Shown: positions 44,049-53,450, counted from the first letter of the stretch. The stretch: DNA of 64,000 nucleotides from Clostridium_S neuense (GCF_045310695.1 NZ_JBJIAA010000011.1:1-64000); one strand, 5' to 3'. Numbers and translations are program-made. The notes: generated from the letters alone by a model not told the origin.

Positions 44049-45020
44049 CTAATAGTTAAAGTCTTTAAGTGTAATGCATTTATATGCTGCAAATAATATT
44101 ACTCCAGCAATATAAGCTATTATAGCTTGACCAATAACACTACCCATCATTTTTTCATAAAACCCTGGTGTTATTCCTGTAAGTCCATGAATAATAAGAA
44201 GAGAAATAAGTATTATAGCTATTATTCCTGCCTGTCCTGTTTGAACTTTTTTCTTTCTTCTTTCTTTTTCCTCATAGTATTTTCTAATTACAATTTTAGT
44301 TTTTGTTAAAAGCTTCGAGTAATCTGCATTGTTTATAGAACATATATAAAGATTTTTTAGTATGTTTTTAAGTCTTATATTTTCCACCTTGTTTATATAA
44401 TTATCAAAAGCTATTTCCATTGGAATTCCTCTTTTGACCTCCATTACAAATTCCTTATTATGAGTTTTTAAGGGTTCCTTTAAACTTTTCGTGGCTTCTT
44501 CCATCATAAACAGTATGCTGTTTTTAATCTTCGCACTGCTCTTTAATGCATTTATAAACGACATTATACTATCATCTATCTTATCAAAATTTATCCTAGC
44601 CATTTCCCTAAGAACAGCATAAGAAAGAATAATTACTGCTAAAAAACCTAAAATTGAGAATACAATACTGTGAAAAATTAAATACACAATATATGCAGTA
44701 ACCACAGCAAAAAAAAGTTCTATAAATATAAAAAGCTCCGAAGACATGAATCTAAAGTTCTTTCTAATATTTGAGTTATAAATAAGATTATCAATTTTAA
44801 ATATAAACGATTTTCTACCCTTACCTTTTTTCTTATATATTTCTTCTGCTCTTTCAGAAAAAAGTCTTGCCTCATATCTTTTATTAACAAATTGTAAAAG
44901 TTCTTTTATCTTATTTCTATCCTTAAATAGCATTTCCAGTGATAAAAATACCATTATAACTATTTGTACAGCTAAAATTACATTTAAAATTATACTAAAA
45001 GCTGATACGTGCACTTTCAC
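44049..45020 (-). CDS. tadB: TadB-like inner-membrane platform protein
   Basis: 323 aa. N-terminal helix, a basic cytosolic part, two central helices (about 93-135), a T2SSF-type helical domain (INALKSSAKIKNSILFMMEE) and two C-terminal helices. GTG start overlapping the cpaF stop by four bases; a second GTG two codons in is better spaced from AGAAGG. Directs pilus assembly together with TadC and the CpaF motor. Confidence 0.8.
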   Translation of the reverse strand: MKVHVSAFSIILNVILAVQIVIMVFLSLEMLFKDRNKIKELLQFVNKRYEARLFSERAEEIYKKKGKGRKSFIFKIDNLIYNSNIRKNFRFMSSELFIFIELFFAVVTAYIVYLIFHSIVFSILGFLAVIILSYAVLREMARINFDKIDDSIMSFINALKSSAKIKNSILFMMEEATKSLKEPLKTHNKEFVMEVKRGIPMEIAFDNYINKVENIRLKNILKNLYICSINNADYSKLLTKTKIVIRKYYEEKERRKKKVQTGQAGIIAIILISLLIIHGLTGITPGFYEKMMGSVIGQAIIAYIAGVILFAAYKCITLKDFNY

Positions 45021-46324
45021 TCACCTTCTTTCAGAGAAGTTCTATACTCTGAATACTCAAACTTTTTGCTTACCTTACTACAGCTTTCTTTAAGTTTAAT
45101 AAAATCGCCATTGTCGAATTTAAATACAGGGTTAAAAGTGAGTTCCTTTGTATATTCACTGAAACCTGACACCTCTGTTATTTCCATAACCTTAAAGTCC
45201 TTCATAAATACTATTACATCTATAGCAGAGAGCATTTTTAATAATGCTGCTCTTTCAAGATTAGTACCAGCTTCCTCCATATAGTCAACAAGTTTATCTG
45301 GTGCCTCTTTTGAGCTATTAGTATGAACAGATGCCCAGCCTATATGACCAGTACCAATTACTTTAAACAAATCCATTGCCTCTTTGCCTTTTATTTCACC
45401 TATTACTATCATATCTATATCTTCAGTCATAGCCTGTCTAGATAGTTTACTTAGCGAATACTCAACATCACTTTCTCCTACTTTTACCTTTACTTTCTGA
45501 AACATCATATTTGGATGCTCTGAATGAAGTTCTTCTATTTCCTGTATTACAAGTCCTGCTGTTGAAAAAGGCACTTTATCAAGCATTGCATTTATAAGTG
45601 TAGTTTTTCCACTGCCGCCTTTGCCACACATTAAAACATTTAATCCAGCTCCAGCTGCCTTATTCAAATAGTCATAAATATTTTTATCCATCATGTTGTA
45701 TTTTCCCATGAGCACTTCAAGAGAAAGTTTTTCTTTAGGTATTTTTCTTATAACTATATATGGAGTGTCATTTGAATTTACAAAATCAGAACTTAAAGTT
45801 ATTCTGAGATAAAACTTTTCCTGAGTTTTATCTGACAAAAGCTGAACTGCATTTCTTTTATCAAGAGTTCCTCCAAGCTTTATTACAAGATAATTAAAAA
45901 ATATCTCATAAGATTCCTTTGAGTTAAACTTAATACTTGAAGGTACTCTTCTGCCTTTAACCTTTATTTGAACATTATCATAAGCTAAAACCTTAATATC
46001 CGAAATATCATCATCATCAATTAGATCTTGAAGGAGATAGTAGCCAAACAAATAGTCTATTACCTTCTTTATAAGAGTATTTCTATCTGGCACATCAAAG
46101 TTTATTCCTTTTCTATCAAGATAATTCAGCACTTCATCTTCAATTGCACTTTCCGGAAGCTCACCCTTTTCAACATCATTAATGAGATAGGATTTTTTCT
46201 CTGTAAATTCTTTTATAATATCATCTACCAGTGAAATAATTTCCTTATCATGAGTGCTAGTAACATTTCTATTTTTCTGAACTGTTTTGTAATTAAGTTC
46301 TTCAACTAAATTTACTCTATTCAA
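45017..46324 (-). CDS. cpaF: CpaF/TadA-type secretion ATPase
   Basis: 435 aa hexameric motor of the VirB11/TadA family. Walker A CGKGGSGKTT at 233-242, Asp box VIQEIEELH, Walker B MIVIGEIKGKEAMDL and the His box GHIGWASVHTNS are all present, so it should be active. It powers Tad pilus assembly; VirB11-like function for the type IV channel is also possible because no other VirB11 exists here. TTG start, nine bases after AAAGGAGG and overlapping the cpaE-like stop. Confidence 0.92.
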   Translation of the reverse strand: MNRVNLVEELNYKTVQKNRNVTSTHDKEIISLVDDIIKEFTEKKSYLINDVEKGELPESAIEDEVLNYLDRKGINFDVPDRNTLIKKVIDYLFGYYLLQDLIDDDDISDIKVLAYDNVQIKVKGRRVPSSIKFNSKESYEIFFNYLVIKLGGTLDKRNAVQLLSDKTQEKFYLRITLSSDFVNSNDTPYIVIRKIPKEKLSLEVLMGKYNMMDKNIYDYLNKAAGAGLNVLMCGKGGSGKTTLINAMLDKVPFSTAGLVIQEIEELHSEHPNMMFQKVKVKVGESDVEYSLSKLSRQAMTEDIDMIVIGEIKGKEAMDLFKVIGTGHIGWASVHTNSSKEAPDKLVDYMEEAGTNLERAALLKMLSAIDVIVFMKDFKVMEITEVSGFSEYTKELTFNPVFKFDNGDFIKLKESCSKVSKKFEYSEYRTSLKEGE

Positions 46325-47726
46325 GTTCTTTACCTCCTTTCTCTAATTTCTTCTCCTTTTTATTTCCTATAAATACTTTGTCTAAAAATGAGGTCTTAGG
46401 AAGATAATCTAAGTTCTCTAGAATATTAGTGTATGGCGCCAGCTTTCTTTTCGTAATTTTACCTATGAATGGCTTTTGCTCATTTAGACTTACTTCTTTT
46501 GCCTCATCATATGGGATATGAGAAAGAATATCATAACCTTTAAATATTTCTTTTATAGTTTCTTCATCTAAGCTTTTATCTGTTATATTAGATAGTACAA
46601 TTTTAAATTTATCCTGAGATATTTTTGACTTAAGGCTATTTATTACAAATAACAGATTCCTTATTTCAGTGTAATTAGCCTCCGTAACACAAATAACATC
46701 TGTTGCCTTAGTTATTGGAATAAAAGTACTTCCAAGGCTTATGTCAGGATTAGTATTTATCAATATTGTGTCATAAATAGCTGCCGCAGTATCTATTATC
46801 CTTTCAAAATACTCATTTGGCATTTTCTCAAAGAGTACTAAATCATATAAGCCTGTTGCAATATCTAAATTTTTATACTTAGGATGTTTTTTCACAAAGT
46901 TAGAAAAATTGCTGCTGTTTAAAATATTCCTTTCTACAGCATTGTACATAGCAACTAAGCTTGTATTATCACCAATATCATATTTACTTTCAATATCAAT
47001 ATTTTTATTTATTCCTAAGAAATGATCCATCACCGGGAACAAAGTATTAAAATCCAATATAAGTATCTTTTGTTCTATCTTTTGTGATAATAAAATTCCT
47101 ATTTGAGTTATTAAGTCTGCTGTTAAAAGTGCATTATCTGTGGTATAAAAAGTAAATATCTTCTGTTTCAAAATCTTAGTCTTATATACAGTTTCTTTAA
47201 CCACTACAGGCTTTTCGATAACCTTCTCAACCACTTTTTCTACTACTTTTTCATTATTCTTTTCAATTACCTTTGTTTCACCATTCTTATTTCCTCCAGC
47301 ATTTATAATTTTAATCGGTGTTCCATCATCATTTTTTTCAAGCTCCATGTTGCTGTACTTTAAATAAATATCTGTAATGTCTGCAAATGAATTTGGATTT
47401 AAAACTAAGTTAGCAGCATCCTCTGGCTTTACAGGATCAAAAAGTATATCATTAATAGAGTAACCGAAACATTTTTTAATGCCCTTAACGTCATCTTCAT
47501 TAGTAAGATATATAACCCTTGTATTCTTTGACTTTAAAAGAAAAAATAACTGGTTTATATCCATATCTCCAATAAGTCTCTCTGATACTATAGCTATATC
47601 AAATTCTTTTTTATCAAAGAACTCTCTGTAATTTACAATTTGGATTTCTATATCTTCTTTACCAGATAGTATTTCCTTAATTCTTTCATCAAGCTCTTTC
47701 ATTCCAGTCGCTATTGCTAATATCAT
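46317..47726 (-). CDS. cpaE: CpaE-like protein with degenerate ATPase domain
   Basis: 469 aa from ATG 47726 after GGGAGG; the longest frame would start within the leader hairpin at 47804. An N-terminal receiver-like domain (MILAIATGMKELDERIKEI...) and a VEK-rich linker (VVEKVVEKVIEKPVV) precede a MinD/CpaE-type fold (ILILDFNTLFPVMDHFLG, ILINTNPDISLGS). Where MinD proteins have the KGGxGKT loop this one reads FYTTDNALLTADLI, so nucleotide binding is doubtful. CpaE normally places the Tad machine in the cell. Confidence 0.8.
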   Translation of the reverse strand: MILAIATGMKELDERIKEILSGKEDIEIQIVNYREFFDKKEFDIAIVSERLIGDMDINQLFFLLKSKNTRVIYLTNEDDVKGIKKCFGYSINDILFDPVKPEDAANLVLNPNSFADITDIYLKYSNMELEKNDDGTPIKIINAGGNKNGETKVIEKNNEKVVEKVVEKVIEKPVVVKETVYKTKILKQKIFTFYTTDNALLTADLITQIGILLSQKIEQKILILDFNTLFPVMDHFLGINKNIDIESKYDIGDNTSLVAMYNAVERNILNSSNFSNFVKKHPKYKNLDIATGLYDLVLFEKMPNEYFERIIDTAAAIYDTILINTNPDISLGSTFIPITKATDVICVTEANYTEIRNLLFVINSLKSKISQDKFKIVLSNITDKSLDEETIKEIFKGYDILSHIPYDEAKEVSLNEQKPFIGKITKRKLAPYTNILENLDYLPKTSFLDKVFIGNKKEKKLEKGGKELE

Positions 47727-47759
47727 TAAATTTACCTCCCTTTTTAATTCTTCTTTACA

Positions 47760-47805
47760 TAAAAAATGGATTATCTTAAAGACATCAAGTTTAAGATAAT
47801 CCATT
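47760..47805 (-). terminator. Terminator/leader hairpin before the cpaE-like gene
   Basis: Perfect 16-bp stem AATGGATTATCTTAAA (47765-47780 with 47790-47805), then TTTTTTATGTAAAG and 34 bases to the ATG. Near copy of the hairpin at 40652. Confidence 0.85.
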
Positions 47806-47903
47806 ATATAAAATATAAAAGAGGAAACTAATTTAATAAAAAAACTTACCGACTAAAAAATTTACTTCTTTCCGGAAAATATAGTTTTTCTAAGGACAAA
47901 ATT

Positions 47904-47912
47904 ATTGTAGCA
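47904..47912 (-). promoter_or_regulatory. Candidate extended -10 promoter for the Tad operon
   Basis: Minus strand reads TGCTACAAT, an extended -10 element, with only a poor T-rich -35. It lies between the DnaA-box repeats and the leader hairpin, about 180 bases before the cpaE-like start. Confidence 0.35.
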
Positions 47913-47970
47913 TAGAATCAAGACAAAAAACCTACTCTCTTTTCTACCTTTTTACTGTAACGTTTTTTTC

Positions 47971-48002
47971 CTATCCACAACCTTTTCCACAGCTTATCCA
48001 CA
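47971..48002 (-). promoter_or_regulatory. Three DnaA-box-like repeats in helical phase
   Basis: Plus strand CTATCCACA (47971-47979), TTTTCCACA (47983-47991) and TTATCCACA (47994-48002; exact DnaA-box consensus), spaced 12 and 11 bases. They lie just past the stop of the preceding gene and about 60 bases upstream of the candidate -10. Confidence 0.6.
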
Positions 48003-48013
48003 GATTTTATTAA

Positions 48014-48754
48014 TTATGAAATTTTCATATTTAAAATAGCTCTTTCATCTGCAAAATTTATAGAAACATTAAAGCTTTGACTTGTAGCATTTTTAGTTTT
48101 GATTTGGAACTGAAAAGTTATATTGTTATCGTCAACTTTTTTTATATTGCTTAATATTCCTACTTCAACTTTATTATTTTTTAGAAATGATAATTTTGAT
48201 ACAAAATTTTTAAGATCATTTGAATTACCTATACCGTATAAATAACTAAATCTTGACTTATTATCTCCTTTTGAAAGATATGCATTTAACTTATCTGCAT
48301 CGTTATTAAAAGAACTTGTCTCAGAGTAAACCTTACCCATGTCATTTGCAGCATCCTTGAGTCTATCTTCTATTCTTCCCATATCATCTATATCTACAAG
48401 CTTTTCTGAATATAAATCTCCTGCATTGTCTACATAAAATTCTCCATTTTGAGTTCTGCGCTCTGGAGTTGAATTTATGGAGTTTTTATCATAATTATTA
48501 TTGCCTTTATATTCATCTGCAAATTCCTTGAGCTTTTTTTCTCTTTTTTCATCTCCAACTACTTTTATTTCAAGTGCTTTATTTGCATTATCTTGCTTTT
48601 CCTGTTTTGCTGTTTTTATAGCTTTTTTTACGTTTAGCTTATCTTTATTGCTATATGCAAGCTTTGAAAACATAAGTATTCCAGTGATTATAAAAATCAA
48701 AGTTACTGCACTTATTACAACTATAAATTTAATCTTATTATTTTTATTAAACAT
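48014..48754 (-). CDS. Bitopic membrane protein, possibly VirB8/TcpC-like
   Basis: 246 aa from ATG 48754, with AGGAGG nine bases ahead; the longer frame from 48802 overlaps the previous gene. One N-terminal transmembrane helix (FIVVISAVTLIFIITGILMF), a lysine-rich coiled segment, then a C-terminal domain of about 110 residues (SKGDNKSRFSYLYGIGN ... ITFQFQIKTKNATSQSF). Topology and place next to the wall hydrolase fit a VirB8-like scaffold, which is otherwise missing, but no sequence motif proves it. Confidence 0.6.
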   Translation of the reverse strand: MFNKNNKIKFIVVISAVTLIFIITGILMFSKLAYSNKDKLNVKKAIKTAKQEKQDNANKALEIKVVGDEKREKKLKEFADEYKGNNNYDKNSINSTPERRTQNGEFYVDNAGDLYSEKLVDIDDMGRIEDRLKDAANDMGKVYSETSSFNNDADKLNAYLSKGDNKSRFSYLYGIGNSNDLKNFVSKLSFLKNNKVEVGILSNIKKVDDNNITFQFQIKTKNATSQSFNVSINFADERAILNMKIS

Positions 48755-48767
48755 GCAACTAAACCTC

Positions 48768-50771
48768 CTATCTTCTAAGAACATAAACTTGTCTTGTTCC
48801 AATCTTTTTTATCATTTCTTCGGCATATGAACCATATCCCATAAATAAATCAATATGCTTTTCATGTGTATGAAAAGCTCCACCAGTATCTCTAGCTGTA
48901 TATATACCATTCATATCAAAATCTTTTCCATCTGCTGTTTTCTGGTGTCGTATTTCTTCTGGAAACTTTATATAAATTTTGCTTTCAGTAGGTATTACAC
49001 TAGGATCTGTTGCAATAATTCTTCCTGAAAAATCTCTATACCCATTAACATTGGTTCCATCAGATGTTATTCCTGAAAGGCCCTCCATCGCATCCTTATG
49101 TCCTCCGTAAACTGTCATTCTAAATTGTTCAAATTTCATATTAGGATTACTGAACACCCAAAATTTATTTGCTTCTTTAGCAATATCCTCCATGGGAAAC
49201 TTATTTATTCCTGTAACTGGATTAGGATCATTTATAAGTACTTGTCCATCTGTATCAACTCCTGTAAGAACTATAAAATGCCCACCTCCTGTAAAATGTC
49301 CTGCGTGCATACTTGCTACAACCGGATATCCATTCTTCAGTTGTTCATACACATAATCTTTTTCACCAAGTGGATCTAACTCACCACTACTTTTTAATCC
49401 AAAACGTCCTGCCGATTCTTGATCAAATAATGCCCATGCACAAGGCTTTGTATCATATCCACTCTTCTGAGCATATTTAGCGGCTTCTCCAGGATCTAAA
49501 ATTCCATCTCCATTTAAATCCCATGAACCTAAATTCCCATCTAAACCTGAAACCACCATGGCAAAGCTTGTAGGACCACAGCCACTTGTATAAATATTTT
49601 TATCACCAAAAGGTATGTTACACCATCTAGGATCTGTTTGCCTAAATAATGGTATCATGCCAGAAAATCCTCCATCATCTGCTCCCATTATGTCGTCGAC
49701 AATATCATCATTCACATCTGAATTCATCCAATCCCCATCTTGATTAGAATTATCGTAATCACTACCTGTACCTTTTATAACATAGTGAACTCCCATATTA
49801 AGATCGTCATCTGTTTTTTCATTAGGGAACTCACTCTTTATTATGCCCTTAAGTCTTTCAAAATGCTTTTTACTTTCATTTATATCTTTCATAATTGGAG
49901 TATCAACTTTTGTCGTTACTGTTGTAGTTTCTGTAATACTCTTAGTTTGCTGCACCGATGTTGACTTAATAGTTTGAGTTTGCTGACTTGTGGTATTTGT
50001 TGCGTTGATAGATTGAGTATTTGCATGCATTGTTGCTGTTATTGCTTGTGATGTTGCCGAGCCTGATGCTGGTGGATTTGTAGGCGCTACTTGAACTTCA
50101 TAGGTTCTTGTTGATGTTGTACTTGAAGTAGTAGAATCTGTTTTATAAGTTATATCAACTTTTCCCCTAATAGTATCCGCCATAGTTAAAAGCTTTATTT
50201 TCTTCTTAGAAATTGAAGTTGTTGTTGTATTTTTACCTTCACTATCCTTTACATTAGTAGTTATTGTAGTAACTATATAATCATCTTTGTAAGTAAAATC
50301 TGGTTTTAAAAGGTCTGCATATTTAGATATAATATTTTCTGATTTCTCGACTTCAGTTAAACTTTTATCCTCTATCATCTTATTAATATCTTTCCCTGTT
50401 TCAAGCTCTGCTAATGAAATAAACCCTTCAACATTTCCTTCAGTAAGAGAAACTCTTTTGGCCATTCCATAATAATCATCCATAGAACCATTAGCATTTT
50501 TAACTTTAGTCTTTAAATAATCTGCTATAACTTTATTATCATATTTATTCATAGTATCAGAAAATGTATGCTCACCTGTGAATCCAACCTTTGCCGCTCC
50601 AATGCAAAATACAATTATAAAAGATGCAAAGCATATTAAAAGTCCCCAGGGTATCATAAACTTTATGAATAGAGCCTTTAATGCTTTTTTTCCTTTCTTC
50701 TTTGCCAGCCCTCCTATAAAAGATTTAACCTTTGAATTTCTATTATCCTCACCACTTTCTTCATTGAACAT
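48768..50771 (-). CDS. VirB1-like wall hydrolase: C39-type peptidase plus 3D domain
   Basis: 667 aa. Membrane helix at 38-60; a Ser/Thr/Gln-rich stalk at about 210-290. A C39-like cysteine peptidase follows at about 372-540, with C398 in SGCGPTSF, H498 in GGHFIVLTG and D515 in INDPNP. It contains a complete EF-hand loop (D418 LNGDGILDPGE E429). A C-terminal 3D domain (about 555-667, IIATDPSVIPTESKIYI, ARDTGGAF, HIDLFMG) of the lytic-transglycosylase type ends the protein. It should open peptidoglycan for the secretion channel. ATG after AAAGGGAG. Confidence 0.88.
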   Translation of the reverse strand: MFNEESGEDNRNSKVKSFIGGLAKKKGKKALKALFIKFMIPWGLLICFASFIIVFCIGAAKVGFTGEHTFSDTMNKYDNKVIADYLKTKVKNANGSMDDYYGMAKRVSLTEGNVEGFISLAELETGKDINKMIEDKSLTEVEKSENIISKYADLLKPDFTYKDDYIVTTITTNVKDSEGKNTTTTSISKKKIKLLTMADTIRGKVDITYKTDSTTSSTTSTRTYEVQVAPTNPPASGSATSQAITATMHANTQSINATNTTSQQTQTIKSTSVQQTKSITETTTVTTKVDTPIMKDINESKKHFERLKGIIKSEFPNEKTDDDLNMGVHYVIKGTGSDYDNSNQDGDWMNSDVNDDIVDDIMGADDGGFSGMIPLFRQTDPRWCNIPFGDKNIYTSGCGPTSFAMVVSGLDGNLGSWDLNGDGILDPGEAAKYAQKSGYDTKPCAWALFDQESAGRFGLKSSGELDPLGEKDYVYEQLKNGYPVVASMHAGHFTGGGHFIVLTGVDTDGQVLINDPNPVTGINKFPMEDIAKEANKFWVFSNPNMKFEQFRMTVYGGHKDAMEGLSGITSDGTNVNGYRDFSGRIIATDPSVIPTESKIYIKFPEEIRHQKTADGKDFDMNGIYTARDTGGAFHTHEKHIDLFMGYGSYAEEMIKKIGTRQVYVLRR

Positions 50772-50790
50772 TTATTATCACTCCCTTTCA

Positions 50791-50829
50791 AAAAAAGAAA
50801 AGCTCCAGAAGTTTTGTATTCTGGAGTTT
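50791..50829 (-). terminator. Terminator/leader hairpin before the wall-hydrolase gene
   Basis: 11-bp stem with one G-U pair (50800-50810 with 50819-50829), followed by TTTTCTTTTTTTGAAAGGGAG: the U-run ends directly at the ribosome site. Confidence 0.8.
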
Positions 50830-50899
50830 AAGCTTATTTGAAAGTTAAATTGTAATTGTTTCTGCCTCTTACCATCTCATCTTTGAATAAATATTTTCT

Positions 50900-53437
50900 T
50901 TAATAATCACAATTAAATTCTTCATCATCCCAGTGATTGAATCCATCCATTGAAGTATAGGGATTAGTTTGAGCTATAATTTGTGTCTTATCTTCATCAT
51001 TAAGCTTATTAAATGGATGCGCAGCTGCTAAATCCATGGCTGCACCATCATTATTTCCCTTTGCTATATCACCAGCAAACTTTTGTTTATTGGAACCTAC
51101 TTCCCTTACTCTGTTTACAGCTCCATTGACACCTCCTGCAATTTTATTATTAGCCCAGTTAGCAGCTTTGTTATTTGAATTTGAAAGCACTTTAAAACCT
51201 TTAAAATTAGATTGAAGGTAATTTACTTTGCTGTCTCCAAACAATGTAGTAAGAGCCTCCTGCTTCGTCATTTTACCCCCACTAAGCTGCTGCATTTGGT
51301 CCGCTGTTTTATTTATGGCTCTTGCAACAGCTCTTCTCTTCTGGATGCCCGCTGCTATGTTTCCTGCACCTTGAACAAAACCCTTCATAGTAGGATCATT
51401 CATTGTTGCTGCCTGCATTGCTCCTGTAACTATTCCAGAAGCACTTCTTCTGCTTGATTTGGCCATTTCTCTATTTAAATTATCTGCAAGCATTGAATTG
51501 TATAGCGCCTGCTCATTGCTTTTTTTCTTAAAATCTGCTGGTTTCGTGGATTTATTGCTAGAAGATTTACTTAAACCACCTTGACTAGGATTTATTCCTT
51601 CTCTACTTGAACCAGGTTTTTCACCATTTGTTACATCTGTACTGTCACTGCTGTCTGCTGGAATTATTGGCGGCAGATCATCATTTGGATTTCCTGTAGC
51701 CTCATTTGAATTTCCGCCGCCCAAATCCGGTGATACTCGTCCAGTACCATCTGGATTCAAACCGCTGTTATTTACCCCTAATTGAGTTTTCTTTGCTTTC
51801 CTAGTTATTGGCATTGCGGCTGCTCCATTAGTGTTAGGTGATTTAACATCTGGTGTTGAACCTGAACCAGAATTTCCACCTCCACCACCTAATCCTGAAG
51901 AAGTATTAACAGTTCCTCCTTCAGCTGCTGATGTTCCATTAACAGGTGAACTACTATTTTGTGTTTTAACATCTGGCGTATCTTTACTTGAAGGCATATT
52001 TGCTGATATACCTCCATTTCCTTGTGTTTTATTCTTCTTACTATTGTTATTTCCTAAAGTTTCTCCAAGAACTTTACCGCCTACACTTGAACCTTTAAAT
52101 TCTTTATTATTAGTGGACATTCCAAAGGCTGCTGCCATACCTGCAAAAGTAGAACCTACTGTACCAAATACACCACCAGCAAGACTTGCTTCATCAACTC
52201 CAGCGAGTCTTGTAAAAAAGCCTTGAAGTGAATTTCTAAGCATATCTGCAATTTTTATTACCGCTGACATCCATACAAGTACTAAAATCCACTTATTCCA
52301 ATTTGCAGTACCTAAAACCACCAGCATTACAGTAAAAGTAAATGCATAGCAAAACTGCATTGCTGCATTAGTTATCATCTCACCAAACCATATGCTGGCT
52401 GCATGTACTCTTTTATTTATTCCCCAAAGAGCTATAGCTATTGGCGTAAATGCATACATAACTGCAAGTACAACTTTTCTTGATATAAAAACTAAATTTA
52501 TTTTTACCATAAGCCATGCATATAAAAGGTGAATTATCGCAGTAGTTATAACTGAATCCGTTACCAAATTTTTAAATGTACTAACAGCAAATCCACTTCC
52601 AGCTTGTGTTCCTGAATTACTAGCCCCCCAAATTGCTTTAGTAGCTGTTCCCAGTGAATCAGTAAAGGAATTAAAAAATGTAAATAATCCCTGAACTAAA
52701 AATGGCGCTGTACCAAGGAGGAATGCACATATAAACCATCTCATTAACTCTTCTTTTAGATCTATTTTTTTTGATGTTGAATCAGAATACAGAACCATTT
52801 CTACACCTGTTTTTGCTATCATTATCAAAAGTAATGGTGCAACTATTGTACATATACTAATATAAAGGTAATTTAAATTATGCCATTCATCATCTTCAAA
52901 TGGAGGCATTGATTTACCACTGCTACTTGTATTAAATATAAGTTTATCTAATGACTCAAATCCCATTGTACCATCTGTAATAAAATCAAATATCTTATTT
53001 GGAACTTCATCAATAACACCAGCCACTGCTCTAGTAACAAAGGTGCCATTATTATTGCTACTTCCATCTTTACTACTATCCCCATTACTATTTTGGTCAA
53101 ATTTAACTGTAGGATTGTTATTTATAACTTCAATTCCTGTTTGATTGGCAATATTGGCAATAAATCCACTTAACATAAGACTCACACCTATAATAAAACC
53201 ACCAGCTATTATCTTTCCCAGTGAATCCATAGCCTTTTCTCTAGCATCCTTTTTATGTGCTGAAAGCAGAATTTTTATTCCAGCCATTATTATTGCAAAA
53301 GCTATAATAACACCACCAAAAGCACTTATATAGTCATATATTATTTTAGTGGGACCATTATTGTTATCTGAGATAAACTTCGGTGCTGTAGAGCTTGCTG
53401 CCAATGCAAGTGTTGTAATATGCGACATAAAATCCAT
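50900..53437 (-). CDS. VirB6/TrbL-like channel protein with VirB2-like N-terminus
   Basis: 845 aa. Residues about 38-100 (SAFGGVIIAFAIIMAGIKIL ... REKAMDSLGKIIAGG) closely resemble the VirB2-like pilin encoded at 56539. After a Ser/Asn linker come about six membrane helices between 180 and 405 (TrbL/VirB6-like; MYAFTPIAIALWG). The last 420 residues are polar: Gly/Ser/Asn/Pro-rich, then basic and alanine-rich helices. Forms the inner-membrane pore. ATG after GGGAGG, 14 bases past virB4. Confidence 0.82.
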   Translation of the reverse strand: MDFMSHITTLALAASSTAPKFISDNNNGPTKIIYDYISAFGGVIIAFAIIMAGIKILLSAHKKDAREKAMDSLGKIIAGGFIIGVSLMLSGFIANIANQTGIEVINNNPTVKFDQNSNGDSSKDGSSNNNGTFVTRAVAGVIDEVPNKIFDFITDGTMGFESLDKLIFNTSSSGKSMPPFEDDEWHNLNYLYISICTIVAPLLLIMIAKTGVEMVLYSDSTSKKIDLKEELMRWFICAFLLGTAPFLVQGLFTFFNSFTDSLGTATKAIWGASNSGTQAGSGFAVSTFKNLVTDSVITTAIIHLLYAWLMVKINLVFISRKVVLAVMYAFTPIAIALWGINKRVHAASIWFGEMITNAAMQFCYAFTFTVMLVVLGTANWNKWILVLVWMSAVIKIADMLRNSLQGFFTRLAGVDEASLAGGVFGTVGSTFAGMAAAFGMSTNNKEFKGSSVGGKVLGETLGNNNSKKNKTQGNGGISANMPSSKDTPDVKTQNSSSPVNGTSAAEGGTVNTSSGLGGGGGNSGSGSTPDVKSPNTNGAAAMPITRKAKKTQLGVNNSGLNPDGTGRVSPDLGGGNSNEATGNPNDDLPPIIPADSSDSTDVTNGEKPGSSREGINPSQGGLSKSSSNKSTKPADFKKKSNEQALYNSMLADNLNREMAKSSRRSASGIVTGAMQAATMNDPTMKGFVQGAGNIAAGIQKRRAVARAINKTADQMQQLSGGKMTKQEALTTLFGDSKVNYLQSNFKGFKVLSNSNNKAANWANNKIAGGVNGAVNRVREVGSNKQKFAGDIAKGNNDGAAMDLAAAHPFNKLNDEDKTQIIAQTNPYTSMDGFNHWDDEEFNCDY

Positions 53438-53450
53438 ATTGTAACCTCCC

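Noticed and set aside
47806..48013. A plasmid replication origin
   Set aside because: The DnaA-box-like repeats are suggestive, but no replication initiator gene or iteron array lies nearby; kept as a regulatory finding only.
48768..50771. Dockerin domain in the wall hydrolase
   Set aside because: Only one EF-hand loop is present and it lies within the peptidase domain; dockerins have two loops at a terminus.
51831..52226. 131-aa plus-strand proline-rich frame
   Set aside because: Shadow of the Gly/Ser/Asn-rich region of the VirB6-like protein; such repeats keep the opposite frame open.
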